Positions 9,561 through 19,027 of a stretch of DNA of 64,000 nt are shown here, piece by piece; positions within the stretch are counted from its first letter, which is position 1; each line of letters starts with the position of its first letter. A model generated the notes under the pieces. It was given only the letters and a program-made list of their open reading frames with translations, had not been told where the DNA came from and made no database searches. The stretch covers positions 186,001 through 250,000 of the forward strand of contig NZ_JANZKW010000004.1 of assembly GCF_027257935.1 (NCBI RefSeq), in the 5' to 3' direction. The translations under genes were made by a program, and so were the position numbers. This DNA comes from Chitinimonas sp. BJYL2. GTDB taxonomy: Bacteria; Pseudomonadota; Gammaproteobacteria; Burkholderiales; Chitinimonadaceae.

Positions 9561-10181
9561 TCAGGCAGCTTGTTGGACAGTACGAATGAAGGCTTCGATC
9601 AGCCCGGCGTCCTTGACGCCGCGACTGGACTCCACGCCACTGGAGACATCAACAGCCCAAGGCTTGATCCGCTGGATGGCGGCGCCGACATTCGCAGCAT
9701 CCAGCCCGCCCGATAACACCAGCGGCATGGGCAGTTCAGGCGGAATCAGGCCCCAATCGAAGGACTTGCCGGTCCCGCCGGGTGCCGCTTCGGACCAGGC
9801 ATCCAGCAGCAGACCTCGGGCATCGGCATAGCGATCGGCAAATTCTAGCAAATCCACCCCCGGTTTCACGCGGACTGCCTTGATGTAGGGCCGACCGAAC
9901 GAGCGGCAATACTCGGGCGTTTCGTCACCATGAAACTGCAACATATCCAGCGGCACGGTACGCAACACACCGTTCACCATGGCCGGATCGGCATCCACAA
10001 ACAAACCCACCGTACTCACAAACGGCGGCAAAGCGGCGACAATTTCATGGGCACGGTTCATGGTGACATTGCGCGGACTGGGGGCATAGAACACCAGTCC
10101 GATTGCATCGGCACCGAGTAGCGCGGCAGATTTGGCCATGGCGACATCGCGCAGGCCGCATATTTTGATACGTGTGGTCAT
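9561..10181 (-). CDS. trpF: Phosphoribosylanthranilate isomerase
   Basis: Converts N-(5-phosphoribosyl)anthranilate to the carboxyphenylamino-deoxyribulose phosphate in tryptophan synthesis. The 206-residue barrel begins [11 protein letters not shown], containing the catalytic Cys, and has the LSGGL and DVSSGVE phosphate-binding segments with catalytic Asp. It lies 20 bases after truA and is likely cotranscribed with it. Confidence 0.96.
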   Translation of the reverse strand: MTTRIKICGLRDVAMAKSAALLGADAIGLVFYAPSPRNVTMNRAHEIVAALPPFVSTVGLFVDADPAMVNGVLRTVPLDMLQFHGDETPEYCRSFGRPYIKAVRVKPGVDLLEFADRYADARGLLLDAWSEAAPGGTGKSFDWGLIPPELPMPLVLSGGLDAANVGAAIQRIKPWAVDVSSGVESSRGVKDAGLIEAFIRTVQQAA

Positions 10182-10201
10182 GCCATCAAGCCGGTCTCAA
10201 A

Positions 10202-10984
10202 TCAGACCAGATAGTGGCGGAACGAGGGCTCACTGGCAATGGCAAAGCGGTCTGGATAGCTCACGCCGGCAAAGTAGAGCCCATCCGGCATGAAGGTCGG
10301 CGGCGCCATGGTGCGGTCGCGCGCGGCCAGCAACTCCCCCATCCATGCGGGTTCGGCGGCCCCCTTACCGATATGGATCAGGGTGCCCATCAGGTTACGG
10401 ACCATGTGGTGCAAAAAGCCGCCAGCCGATAAATCGATGGTGTACAAACCCTGCGCATGGGCAATGTCACAGCGGGTCAGGGTCTTTACCGGACTCTTGG
10501 CCTGGCATTCAGACGAGCGGAATGAGGAGAAATCGTGCTCGCCGATCAATAGTCGGGCCGCAGCCTGCATGCGCGCCATATCGAGCGGCGCATGGTGCCA
10601 ACCGACCTTTCCCGCCAGCAAGGCCGAACGGACCGGGTGATTGAGCAACAAATAGCGATAGTGCCGGGCGGTGGCCGAAAAGCGGGCATGGAAGGTGTCA
10701 TCTACTTCACGGGCCCAGCATATGGCAATCTCGGCGGGCAGGAAGGTATTGACGCCACGAACCCAAGCCGTGATGGGCCGATCAGCCTGCGTATCGAAAT
10801 GGGCAACCTGCATGGTGGCATGCACACCGGTATCTGTTCGTCCGGCTGCATGGACACGAATCGGTTCGCCGGCCATGCGACTGAGGGCCCGTTCGAGAAC
10901 ATCCTGCACGGTGTTGCCGCCGGGCTGGGATTGCCAGCCGCGATAAGCGCGTCCGTCGTATTCAATACCGATTGCGATGCGCAT
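10202..10984 (-). CDS. truA: tRNA pseudouridine(38-40) synthase
   Basis: Forms pseudouridine at positions 38-40 of the tRNA anticodon stem. The 260-residue product has the catalytic Asp51 in AAGRTDTGVHA and the conserved FLHHMVRN segment. It lies between fimV and trpF, the conserved fimV-truA-trpF order, but the fimV terminator stands just upstream, so it may be expressed from its own start or by read-through. Confidence 0.96.
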   Translation of the reverse strand: MRIAIGIEYDGRAYRGWQSQPGGNTVQDVLERALSRMAGEPIRVHAAGRTDTGVHATMQVAHFDTQADRPITAWVRGVNTFLPAEIAICWAREVDDTFHARFSATARHYRYLLLNHPVRSALLAGKVGWHHAPLDMARMQAAARLLIGEHDFSSFRSSECQAKSPVKTLTRCDIAHAQGLYTIDLSAGGFLHHMVRNLMGTLIHIGKGAAEPAWMGELLAARDRTMAPPTFMPDGLYFAGVSYPDRFAIASEPSFRHYLV

Positions 10985-11023
10985 GCGCCGATCTACCCCG
11001 CTGAACCCTGAGACACACCCAAG

Positions 11024-11058
11024 AAAAAAGCGTGGATCTCATCGATCCACGCTTTTTT
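11024..11058 (-). terminator. Intrinsic terminator after fimV
   Basis: Perfect 15-bp stem (arms 11024-11038 and 11044-11058, core GCGTGGATC/GATCCACGC) with a 5-base loop and A/T tracts on both sides, placed between the fimV stop and the truA start. Probably limits fimV transcription into truA. Confidence 0.88.
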
Positions 11059-11079
11059 GATTTTACCAGCTAGTGACGC

Positions 11080-13926
11080 TCAGAGCTGTGCCAGCAAGGC
11101 CTCTGCTGTCGCCTTCTGCTCGGCATTCCCCTCGCTGGAGGCTTCTTGCAGGATCTCGCGAGCACCTTCGGTGTCCCCCATGTCGATGTAGGCGCGAGCC
11201 AGATCGATCTTGGTGGTAACCGGGTCATCGAGTTCAGCACCGAAGTCGATGACATCACCGGTGCTGGCTGCCTCCGGGGCAATATCGAGATCAAGACTGA
11301 TATCGTCAAGCGGCAGGTCCGGCGTTGCCATCGAAGCGGGTTGTGCGGCCAAGTCGGCATCCACATCAAAATTGAAGTCAAGGCCCGTTGCCAGGTCCGG
11401 TGCATCCAGCTCGGCCATGGGCGCCTCGGCTGCAGGTGCCGACAGATCCGGCAAGCCCATGTCCGGCATGTCCAGAGCCACCTCGGCTGCGGGCGCTGCT
11501 TCAGCCGGCATGTCCAGAGGAATATCCAGCGAAAGGATACCGTCATCCGCAGCGGGCTCGGCAGCAACCGCTGCGGGTGCAGCCTCCGCAGGTGCATCCA
11601 GATCAAAACCGCCGATATCAAAATCCATGGATTCAGCCACGGGAGCGGGGGACTCTGCCTCTGCCGTCAGGCCGGGGACATCCAGATCCAGATCAGCAAT
11701 CTGGTTGTCATCCATCACCGCCGGCGCGGCTTCAGCAGCGGGTTCAGAGCCAAAGCCCAGATCGAAATCGAGGCTGTTGCCTGCCTCCGATGCCGCTTCA
11801 TCGGCCGTGGCGGGCACATCAAGCTGGAAATCCAGATCAGTCGCAGGCATGGGTACTTCAGCGGCGATCGGGCTGTTGAGGCGCGTGGTTTCGCTCAGCT
11901 CACCCAGCGTGCCGGCCGACAGGATCATCGTCTTGTCGAGATCGCCCGTATCAACGGGCGCCTGCTGCTGATAGAGCGAGTTCTGCGGATCCAGCACCCG
12001 GCCCATTTCGGCGGCCTGTGCCCACAAGGCACCCTGCCCCTGCGTTGCCGTGTAGAGCTCCTGCGCAACAGATTCAAACGCACCGGCATTCTTGCGGGCG
12101 TTGTAGATTTCAAGCAGCTTGAGGCGCACCTCTTGACGACTACCGTCGCGCGTCAGGGCGTCCTTCAGGATTTCTTCCGCTTGGGTGTCACGGCCATAGG
12201 CCATGTACACCTCGGCTTCAGCAATCGGGTCGACCTCGTCCGTATCAATCGTGCCCAAACCCGCACGGCTGAAATCAGTCAGGAAAGAATTCTCGGTCAC
12301 GCCAGTGCTGATCACGGCGCCACCGGTATTGCCCACCATGGTGTTGGACTTGAGGTCGGAGCCGGTGATCACGCTGTCTTCAAAATTGCCCTTCTTGCGG
12401 CGACGAAGCGCCCAGATAGCACCACCAGCGGCCATCATCAGCGCAATCAAGCCGCCGCCAAGGACCAGGGGATTTTCCAGCAGGGTAGGCTCGGGTTCCG
12501 GCTCAGGTGGTGGAAGCGGCTTCTTCTTGGGTTTTGGCTTCGCCGCTTCTGGCTCAGCAGCGGGCTGCTTGGGCAGCTCGGGTGCCTTGACGATTTCTGC
12601 CGGCTTGGCCTCCTCGGCCTTGACGGGTTCAGCCGGCTTCTCTTCAACAGGCTTTTTCACTTCAACAGGTGCCGGCTTAGGCTCAGGCTTGATCTCGGCA
12701 GGCTTGGGATCAACCTTGGCTTGCGGCTTGGCAGCCTGTGCCTTGGCCGCATCGGCCTGCTTCTGCAGCTCGGCGCCCTGCTTGTTCTTGAGCGCCAGCA
12801 AGTCTTCAAGCTTCTTGTTGGTCTTTTCCAGCTCGGCGACGCGGGTATTCGCTTCAGCCAGGGCCTTCTGGCGAGCCGTTGCCTCTCCCTCCAGTGACTG
12901 GACCCGCTCCTTGAGCTTGGTCTCGTCGCCCTTGGAGAGCTTCAACGTATCTTTGGCGCTGGTTTCCTTGCTCGCGCCCTTGTCTTCGACCTTGGTCGCA
13001 ATCTTGCCGCTCGCGCCGGTTTCGGTCGCAGCCGATACCGGTGCAGCGTCGGCGAGCTTGGCGCGATAGGCACGCCAGTCTTCCGCCTGCATGCGCACTT
13101 CGCGGCGGGCCTCGGCAACATCAATTGCAGCGACGGTCTCACGGGCGGGGATGGTGAGTACTTTGCCCTTCTTGAGGCGGTTCATATTGCCATCGAAGGC
13201 ATCGGCATTTTCCCGATAGAGGCCTACCAGCATCTGATCGAGACTCACGCCCTCGGGCATGTTCATATTGGCCACGCCAACCAGCGTATCGCCACCCTTG
13301 ACGGTGTAAGCCTGCTCACCACCCGCCTGCTCAGGCTCGGGCTTTGGTTGCGGCTTGGGCTGGGCCGGCGGCTCCGCCGGTTTGGCTTCAGGTGCTTTGG
13401 GCGGCGGCGCCAGCACAACGGCCGGCTTGGGCGCAGCTACCGGCTTTCCCGGCGCCACCTGCGACGGAGAAGGCTGGGGGGCAGCAGGCGCAGCAGCAAC
13501 CGGTGCCACACCGGCAGCGTTGTAACCGATCGGGTCCAGCAAGGCGGTGTACTCACGCAATACCTTGCCACCCTCCCACTTCAGCTCGACGAGAAAATCG
13601 AGAAAAGGCTCGTTGACGGACTGGGCCGAAATGATCGAGATGAAATGCTGCCCGTTGCTGCGCTTTTCCAGATTGAAACGCAGGCCCAGGGACGCAGCGG
13701 GGAAGTCGATTTGCGCGTCTCGGTGGGAATCGGGCGAGGCCAATGCGGCGCGCAGCGAGTCGACTTCGGAGTTCTGTACGGCCACCAGATCGATTTCAGC
13801 ACGTAGCGGCTGCCCCAGACCCGACAGGACATTGAGCCTGCCCAGACCTGCAGATTGGGCAAACAGCGGCAGTGCCGCCAAGGCTACGGCCATCGCTGTG
13901 GCTTTGAGTTTTGATTTGATTCGCAC
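11080..13926 (-). CDS. fimV: FimV: pilus assembly / cell-pole hub protein
   Basis: About 948 residues. A signal peptide (KATAMAVALAALPLFAQSA) leads to the FimV N-terminal domain (GLGRLNVLSGLGQPLRAEI), then a Pro/Lys-rich stretch, a LysM peptidoglycan-binding domain at about 205-260 (YTVKGGDTLVGVANMNM), a coiled coil, a membrane helix near 487-510 followed by RRRKKG, and a very acidic Ala/Asp-rich cytoplasmic region ending in the TPR-like FimV C-terminal motif. In Pseudomonas, FimV organises type IV pilus and chemosensory proteins at the pole. Two in-frame GTG codons compete as start: the one at 13926 sits 3 bases after AAAGGTGGGAG, the one at 13935 overlaps that site. Confidence 0.92.
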   Translation of the reverse strand: MRIKSKLKATAMAVALAALPLFAQSAGLGRLNVLSGLGQPLRAEIDLVAVQNSEVDSLRAALASPDSHRDAQIDFPAASLGLRFNLEKRSNGQHFISIISAQSVNEPFLDFLVELKWEGGKVLREYTALLDPIGYNAAGVAPVAAAPAAPQPSPSQVAPGKPVAAPKPAVVLAPPPKAPEAKPAEPPAQPKPQPKPEPEQAGGEQAYTVKGGDTLVGVANMNMPEGVSLDQMLVGLYRENADAFDGNMNRLKKGKVLTIPARETVAAIDVAEARREVRMQAEDWRAYRAKLADAAPVSAATETGASGKIATKVEDKGASKETSAKDTLKLSKGDETKLKERVQSLEGEATARQKALAEANTRVAELEKTNKKLEDLLALKNKQGAELQKQADAAKAQAAKPQAKVDPKPAEIKPEPKPAPVEVKKPVEEKPAEPVKAEEAKPAEIVKAPELPKQPAAEPEAAKPKPKKKPLPPPEPEPEPTLLENPLVLGGGLIALMMAAGGAIWALRRRKKGNFEDSVITGSDLKSNTMVGNTGGAVISTGVTENSFLTDFSRAGLGTIDTDEVDPIAEAEVYMAYGRDTQAEEILKDALTRDGSRQEVRLKLLEIYNARKNAGAFESVAQELYTATQGQGALWAQAAEMGRVLDPQNSLYQQQAPVDTGDLDKTMILSAGTLGELSETTRLNSPIAAEVPMPATDLDFQLDVPATADEAASEAGNSLDFDLGFGSEPAAEAAPAVMDDNQIADLDLDVPGLTAEAESPAPVAESMDFDIGGFDLDAPAEAAPAAVAAEPAADDGILSLDIPLDMPAEAAPAAEVALDMPDMGLPDLSAPAAEAPMAELDAPDLATGLDFNFDVDADLAAQPASMATPDLPLDDISLDLDIAPEAASTGDVIDFGAELDDPVTTKIDLARAYIDMGDTEGAREILQEASSEGNAEQKATAEALLAQL

Positions 13927-14061
13927 GGCTCCCACCTTTATGCGGAGTCACAATTTCAATAAGTAAATTAACATCATGGAGTTACACACGCAAGCTAACG
14001 TGCATTCTCATTTATAGTGCCACCTCATGTGAAATAACCACCTGCATTTGCGGCTTTTATT

Positions 14062-15015
14062 TCAATGAGATAGCCGATGATCTAGCTGTTCCGCCCGCAA
14101 CACCCGCGAGGACGGCACCCTGTCAATCTGCCAGTTCTGAATCGCCCATTGCCAGATATCGGCCAGCTTTTCATTTAATAAAGCCGGCGGTGGCGATAAG
14201 CCCAGTGCTTGCATGGCGGCCCACAATTGCCGGCCGGCATCGGCCGGATCCAGCGCCGGCGCCAAGGTTTGTTTACTCAGCTTTTCGCCATTGGCATTCA
14301 CCAAAACCGGCACATGCGCATATTGAAGCGAAGGATATGAAAGGCAGCGCTGAAGATGAATTTGGCGCGGTGTTGAATCGATCAAATCAGCACCGCGAAC
14401 GACATGGGTAATTCCCTGCTCGGCATCATCGACGACCACCGCCAATTGATAGGCATAAAAACCGTCGGCTCGCCGAAGCACAAAATCACCCACCTGATCC
14501 GCCAGGTTTTGTGATTGCATTCCCTGTATCGCATCGAGATATTGAATCGTTTCCACCCCCTCTACCCGGACCCGGATTGCCCGCGCAATTCGACCGACAG
14601 CCACGCCGTCACGGCATGTCCCGGGATAGACCGGTCCATCCACACCCGGCCTGCTGGTATCCGCAATCTCCTTGCGGGTGCAGGCGCAGCCATAGGCAAG
14701 GTGACGTGCTTGCAGGTCGGCCAGCGCGGCAGCGTAAAGCGCATGGCGCCGGCTTTGCAGAACCACCTCGCCATCCCACTCGAACCCGAATGCGGCAAGT
14801 GTGCGCAGGATGCCGTCGGTCGCGCCCGGCATTTCTCTGGGTGGGTCCAGATCCTCAATCCGCAGCAGCCATTCCCCACTCTGGGCGCGCGCATCCAGGT
14901 AGCTCGCCGTTGCGGCGAGCAAGGAGCCCGCGTGGAGCAGGCCCGTGGGGCTGGGCGCGAAACGTCCGCGATAGCGCGGAGGGATTATGCTGCTGGTGTC
15001 TTTGGAAATAACCAT
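14062..15015 (-). CDS. gluQ: Glutamyl-Q tRNA(Asp) synthetase
   Basis: A truncated relative of glutamyl-tRNA synthetase that attaches glutamate to the queuosine base of tRNA(Asp). About 317 residues from ATG 15015 (a TTG at 15033 would extend it by six). The HIGH-like signature FAPSPTGLLHAGSL, a zinc site (CACTRKEIA with a further Cys in YPGTCRDG) and a KMSKS-like GEKLSKQ are present; the anticodon-binding domain of GluRS is missing, as expected. Its start faces the fdxA promoter. Confidence 0.93.
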   Translation of the reverse strand: MVISKDTSSIIPPRYRGRFAPSPTGLLHAGSLLAATASYLDARAQSGEWLLRIEDLDPPREMPGATDGILRTLAAFGFEWDGEVVLQSRRHALYAAALADLQARHLAYGCACTRKEIADTSRPGVDGPVYPGTCRDGVAVGRIARAIRVRVEGVETIQYLDAIQGMQSQNLADQVGDFVLRRADGFYAYQLAVVVDDAEQGITHVVRGADLIDSTPRQIHLQRCLSYPSLQYAHVPVLVNANGEKLSKQTLAPALDPADAGRQLWAAMQALGLSPPPALLNEKLADIWQWAIQNWQIDRVPSSRVLRAEQLDHRLSH

Positions 15016-15041
15016 CCGGGGCGGGAGCGACAAAGTGCTTC

Positions 15042-15050
15042 TGATACAAT
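15042..15050 (+). promoter_or_regulatory. Extended -10 promoter of fdxA
   Basis: TGATACAAT (TG, one base, TACAAT) stands 42 bases before the fdxA ATG in the short divergent space between gluQ and fdxA. No matching -35 is seen. Confidence 0.45.
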
Positions 15051-15091
15051 GCGGCCGATTACGCCGCTTTATTGATTAGGGAATACGCCTC

Positions 15092-15430
15092 ATGACCTAC
15101 GTAGTGACCGATGCCTGCGTAAAGTGCAAATATACCGACTGCGTTGATGTCTGTCCGGTGGACTGCTTCCGCGAAGGGCCGAATTTTCTGGTGATCGACC
15201 CCGATGAGTGCATCGACTGCACGCTGTGTGTGGCCGAATGCCCGGTGGAAGCCATCTACGCCGAAGACGATGTGCCGGCTGACCAACAAGCCTATATCCA
15301 GATCAATGCGGAACTCTCCAAGAGCCCCAACTGGACAACCATCGTCGAGAAGAAGGACCCCCTGCCCGATCACGACCAGTGGGCAGGCGTCAAAAACAAG
15401 CTCGCCCATCTGGATCGCAACGGCGCCTGA
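15092..15430 (+). CDS. fdxA: 7Fe ferredoxin FdxA
   Basis: Small cytoplasmic electron carrier of 112 residues. It starts [21 protein letters not shown] and has a second cluster motif [12 protein letters not shown]; the spacing fits one 3Fe-4S and one 4Fe-4S cluster, as in the Azotobacter FdI family. The C-terminal tail after residue 60 is typical of these longer ferredoxins. It is monocistronic, between a divergent gluQ and a terminator facing prpR. The redox partner cannot be told from context. Confidence 0.94.
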   Translation: MTYVVTDACVKCKYTDCVDVCPVDCFREGPNFLVIDPDECIDCTLCVAECPVEAIYAEDDVPADQQAYIQINAELSKSPNWTTIVEKKDPLPDHDQWAGVKNKLAHLDRNGA

Positions 15431-15454
15431 CCAGTCCACGCCTTGCACCACCGC

Positions 15455-15484
15455 AAACCCGGCTCCGGCCGGGTTTTCTTTTGC
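15455..15484 (+). terminator. Intrinsic terminator after fdxA
   Basis: AAACCCGGC (15455-15463) pairs with GCCGGGTTT (15468-15476) around TCCG, followed by TTCTTTT. It lies between the convergent fdxA and prpR. Confidence 0.85.
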
Positions 15485-15506
15485 CTTGCATGGCGAGCAG
15501 GCCCAC

Positions 15507-17402
15507 TCAGGTCGGTTCGCCCAGCCAGCGCCAAAGCGTGGTCCGGCTGATCCCAAGTTGCTTCGCCGCGCCAGCCCGATCGCCGCGCGCCGCCGCCAGC
15601 GCCTGCTCAGCCATGGCGCGGCGGCTCTGGCGACTCTGCGCGACGACAGGTGTCGCCGGTGACAATGCCAGCTCGGGTACGAGCTGGCGTATGTGCTCCT
15701 GGTCAAGACCCACGCGCCCACGGAGTGCAACTGCAAGCCGCTCGATGACATTCTGCAGCTCACGCACATTGCCCGGCCAAGGGTAACTGCGCGCAGCTTC
15801 CAGCAAAGGTGCAAGCAGGGCATCCACACCTTGGGTCGCCCCCGCTCGATGCATGGCGTCTCGCGCCAACCGGCCGGCAAGCAGTCGCAGATCCTCGCCG
15901 CGCTCCGCCAAAGCGGGCAGTCTCAGGCTCAGGATATTGAGCCGGTAGTACAAATCAGCACGGAAGCGCCCCTCCCCCACGCTGCGGCGCAAGTCCGCAT
16001 GCGTAGCGGCGATGATGCGCACATCGACAGGCACGGGCTCACCGCCCCCAAGCCGCAGCACCTCACGCTCCTGAAGCACGCGCAACAGCCGGGTCTGCAA
16101 CGGCAGCGGCATGTCGCCGATTTCATCCAGAAACAACGTGCCGCGATTCGCCAGTTCGATCAGGCCCGGCTTGCCGCCACGACGCGAGCCGGTGAACGCA
16201 CCATCCTCATAACCAAACAGTTCGGATTCCAGCAATTGCTCGGGAAACGCGGCGCAATTGAGCGCCACAAATGGTGCAACAGCACGACGCGAAGCCAGAT
16301 GGATACCCTGTGCAAACAGTTCCTTACCGGTGCCAGAGCCCCCTTCAATCAAGACTGCTGCATCTGATTCGGCGTAGCTCTGCGCAAGCACGCGAGCTGC
16401 GACGATGGCCGGTGACTCGCCTATCACATCCTCAAGGCGGTAACGCGCCCGAAACGCTCTGCGACGATCTGCCACCCGCAGGCTGCGCTCCGCGCGTTCA
16501 ATGGCGGTGGCGTCCTGGAGGGTCAGCACTGCTCCCACCGTGACATCCCCTTCACGTAGCGGCAGGCGCTGTGTGACCAGTGGTCGGCCGGCCAGCTGCG
16601 TGACCTCGTCCCGGCGCGCTTCACCGTCGCGTATCACGGCAGCAAGCGACAACAGGGGTTCGATATCCGACAGGCGACGCCCCGCCGCCCAGGCAGGCGA
16701 CACCCCCAACAAGCGGGCGAGTGCCGGATTCAGCGTTTGTACGCGCTCGTCGGCATCGACCGCCACCACGCCTTCGGACAAACTCTCCAGAATGTGATCC
16801 AGCCGGCGCCGCTTGGCTTCCTCGGCGCGTGCCACACGAACGAGTTCAAGCGCCGCTTCCAGCGCCACAGCGATCGACCCAGCCGAATACACGAGTACGG
16901 CCGGCAAACCCGCCTCTCGGGCTAGATGCACGATCTGGCTGGAACCCACAATCACCGGCCGATCATGCTGAGCCATATCCCGGAGCAGTTGCCGTGCTTC
17001 GTCATCGCGGTCGTAGACAAGCGCATTCACATCCGGGCGCAGCAGCGGCCTGAGCGCAACCAGCGATTCAGCGAGTCGGCTGCGGGTGAGCAGCACAATC
17101 CGTGGCGCCAGCTCGCTGGCGCGCGCCAAGGCGTGGAGGATGTCGTAGCCAGCCACCGGGATGGGACTGACCGGAATGGCCAGCTGCGTGCGCAACCTCT
17201 CGGCTGTTTGCCCGGCAGCAATCACGGCATCGACAAGACCGGATCGGACCAGGCCCTGGATCACATCCACAGCCTCGTCGCCCGAACGCTCAATCAGGCT
17301 GACTTCCGCGCGGCCACGAAACTCCGGCAGCTGGCGGCGTATCAATTCGGCAAGGCCCCGCGTGGCAACAGCGGCAATTCTGGGCATGGCGGCATGTTTC
17401 AT
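15507..17402 (-). CDS. prpR: Sigma-54-dependent propionate catabolism activator PrpR
   Basis: Activator of the methylcitrate operon, expected to sense 2-methylcitrate. The 631-residue protein has a PrpR-type N-terminal sensor (about 8-190), a PAS-like segment (about 200-300), a sigma-54 AAA+ domain with Walker A GGSGTGKE at 354-361, the sigma-54 contact loop GAFTGSR at 401-407 and Walker B LFLDEIGD, and a C-terminal Fis-type helix-turn-helix (about 600-631). It is divergent from prpB. Its start codon at 17402 lies inside the operator-like repeats, suggesting autoregulation. An alternative ATG at 17387 would give MPRIAAVATRG. Confidence 0.95.
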   Translation of the reverse strand: MKHAAMPRIAAVATRGLAELIRRQLPEFRGRAEVSLIERSGDEAVDVIQGLVRSGLVDAVIAAGQTAERLRTQLAIPVSPIPVAGYDILHALARASELAPRIVLLTRSRLAESLVALRPLLRPDVNALVYDRDDEARQLLRDMAQHDRPVIVGSSQIVHLAREAGLPAVLVYSAGSIAVALEAALELVRVARAEEAKRRRLDHILESLSEGVVAVDADERVQTLNPALARLLGVSPAWAAGRRLSDIEPLLSLAAVIRDGEARRDEVTQLAGRPLVTQRLPLREGDVTVGAVLTLQDATAIERAERSLRVADRRRAFRARYRLEDVIGESPAIVAARVLAQSYAESDAAVLIEGGSGTGKELFAQGIHLASRRAVAPFVALNCAAFPEQLLESELFGYEDGAFTGSRRGGKPGLIELANRGTLFLDEIGDMPLPLQTRLLRVLQEREVLRLGGGEPVPVDVRIIAATHADLRRSVGEGRFRADLYYRLNILSLRLPALAERGEDLRLLAGRLARDAMHRAGATQGVDALLAPLLEAARSYPWPGNVRELQNVIERLAVALRGRVGLDQEHIRQLVPELALSPATPVVAQSRQSRRAMAEQALAAARGDRAGAAKQLGISRTTLWRWLGEPT

Positions 17403-17441
17403 GTTTCACAATGTAACATGGCGACCGTTTCATTATGAAAC
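17394..17441. promoter_or_regulatory. Candidate PrpR operators in the prpR-prpB intergenic region
   Basis: ATGTTTCA occurs twice in tandem (17394-17401, 17401-17408); the second forms an imperfect palindrome with TGTAACAT (17412-17419). A perfect 15-base palindrome GTTTCATTATGAAAC follows at 17427-17441. They lie about 28-75 bases upstream of the -24/-12 promoter and overlap the prpR start. Assignment to PrpR is inferred from position and symmetry. Confidence 0.55.
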
Positions 17442-17468
17442 AAAGCCATGCTGAGAGAGTCCTTGCCA

Positions 17469-17484
17469 TGGCACCCTTAGCGCA
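17469..17484 (+). promoter_or_regulatory. Sigma-54 (-24/-12) promoter of the prp operon
   Basis: TGGCACCCTTAGCGCA keeps the invariant GG (17470-17471) and GC (17482-17483) ten bases apart, with a full TGGCAC -24 half; the bases before the -12 GC are GC rather than TT. The predicted start near 17495 leaves a leader of about 97 bases before prpB. The adjacent prpR encodes a sigma-54 activator, which strengthens the call. Confidence 0.7.
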
Positions 17485-17591
17485 CACTATGCTGATGAAT
17501 CGCAAGGCTTTTCCACCTTGTCTGCGCTTGCTCGCGTGCTGCTGGCAAGGCTTTTGCAACACCTCGGTCTACTTCATCAGGAGACACCCCC

Positions 17592-18479
17592 ATGTCCGCA
17601 CGTTCCGCCGGTGCCCGCTTCCGCCAGGCTGTTGCCACTGAAAAGCCGTTGCAGATTGTCGGCGCCATCAATGCCTACGCCGCCATCCTCGCCGAACACT
17701 CGGGCCACAAGGCGCTGTATGTATCGGGTGGCGGTGTTGCCGCCAGCTCCTGCGGCATCCCCGATCTGGGTATTACCACGCTGGAAGACGTGCTGATCGA
17801 TGTACGCCGGATTACCGATCGCACCGATCTGCCGGTGCTGGTGGACATTGATACTGGCTGGGGCGGCGCCTTCAACATCGCCCGCACTGTGCGGGAGATG
17901 ATCCGCGCCGGCGCAGGTGCAGTGCATATCGAAGACCAGGTGCTGGCCAAGCGTTGCGGCCACCGCCCCGGCAAGGCGATTGTGTCGGCTGAAGAGATGG
18001 TTGACCGTGTCAAAGCCGCCGTCGATGCCAAGACCGATCCGGACTTCGTGATCATGGCCCGCACCGATGCACTGGCCGTAGAAGGCCTGCAAGCCGCCAT
18101 CGACCGTGCCTGCCGTTGCGTGGAGGCAGGTGCCGACATGATCTTCCCCGAAGCCATGGAAAGCCTAGAGATGTACCAAGCCTTTGCGGATGCGGTGAAG
18201 GTGCCGGTGCTCGCCAATATCACCGAATTCGGCAAGACCCCGTTGTTCACACGCGATCAGCTGGGCAGCGTGGGTGTGAGCATGATGCTGTATCCGCTCA
18301 GCGCCTTCCGCGCCGGTGCCAAGGCGCAGCTGAATGTGTATGAGCATATCGCTCGCGAAGGCACGCAGCAGAATGTGCTCGACACCATGCAGACGCGCAT
18401 GGAGCTGTACGACCACCTGGGCTACCACGTCTACGAGCAGAAGCTGGACGCGCTGTTCGCCGCCGAAGGCAAGGTTTGA
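17592..18479 (+). CDS. prpB: 2-methylisocitrate lyase
   Basis: Last step of the methylcitrate cycle: 2-methylisocitrate to pyruvate and succinate. The 295-residue isocitrate-lyase-superfamily protein carries the active-site loop KRCGHRPGK (120-128, nucleophilic region Cys122) and Mg-binding acidic residues in [14 protein letters not shown] lies before the ATG. It is the first gene after the sigma-54 promoter, and the next gene starts only two bases after its stop. Confidence 0.97.
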   Translation: MSARSAGARFRQAVATEKPLQIVGAINAYAAILAEHSGHKALYVSGGGVAASSCGIPDLGITTLEDVLIDVRRITDRTDLPVLVDIDTGWGGAFNIARTVREMIRAGAGAVHIEDQVLAKRCGHRPGKAIVSAEEMVDRVKAAVDAKTDPDFVIMARTDALAVEGLQAAIDRACRCVEAGADMIFPEAMESLEMYQAFADAVKVPVLANITEFGKTPLFTRDQLGSVGVSMMLYPLSAFRAGAKAQLNVYEHIAREGTQQNVLDTMQTRMELYDHLGYHVYEQKLDALFAAEGKV

Positions 18480-18481
18480 CC

Positions 18482-19027
18482 ATGGCATTCGAGCTGCGTG
18501 GTCAGCGCGTCATCGTCCGCGACTGGCGCGATAGCGACCTGCCCGCCTGGGTGGCAATGAATGCCGACCCCGAGGTGCGCCGCTATTTCAACGGCACGCT
18601 CAGCGAGGAACAAGCGCTGGGCGAAGCGGGGCGCATTCGTGCCCATGCCGAGCAACACGGCTTCACTTTCTGGGCGCTGGAGATCCCTGGCGTGGCTGAC
18701 TTTGCCGGCTTTGTGGGCCTGCTGCGCACAAGCTACGAAACCCCCTTCACGCCCTGCGTGGAAATCGGCTGGCGACTCAGCCGCGCTACCTGGGGCAAGG
18801 GGTACGCCAGCGAAGCAGCACGCCTGTGCCTGGATTACGGCTTTGAACAGCTGGGTCTGGACGAAATCGTCGCCATGACCACGGTGACGAACACACCTTC
18901 GCGCGCCGTGATGGAACGCATCGGCATGACACGCAATCCGGCTGACGATTTCAACCATCCCTTCCTTGAGGCCGGCCATCCGCTGCAAGCGCATGTGTTG
19001 TACCGCAAGCGCAAAGGCCAGCCATGA
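18482..19027 (+). CDS. GNAT family N-acetyltransferase (RimJ/RimL type)
   Basis: A 181-residue protein with the layout of the ribosomal-protein-alanine acetyltransferase branch: RVIVRDWRDSDLPAW near the start, a central beta strand with EIGWRLSRATWGKGYASEA (acetyl-CoA pyrophosphate loop, Arg/Gln-x-x-Gly-x-Gly/Ala type) and NTPSRAVMERIGM. It starts two bases after prpB and overlaps the next gene by four (ATGA), so it is built into the propionate operon. The substrate is unknown; it is not a usual member of this operon. Confidence 0.85.
   Translation: MAFELRGQRVIVRDWRDSDLPAWVAMNADPEVRRYFNGTLSEEQALGEAGRIRAHAEQHGFTFWALEIPGVADFAGFVGLLRTSYETPFTPCVEIGWRLSRATWGKGYASEAARLCLDYGFEQLGLDEIVAMTTVTNTPSRAVMERIGMTRNPADDFNHPFLEAGHPLQAHVLYRKRKGQP

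Noticed and set aside
11146-12897. Plus-strand open frames of several hundred codons opposite fimV
   Set aside because: Low-complexity shadows of the Ala/Asp/Pro-rich fimV coding region.
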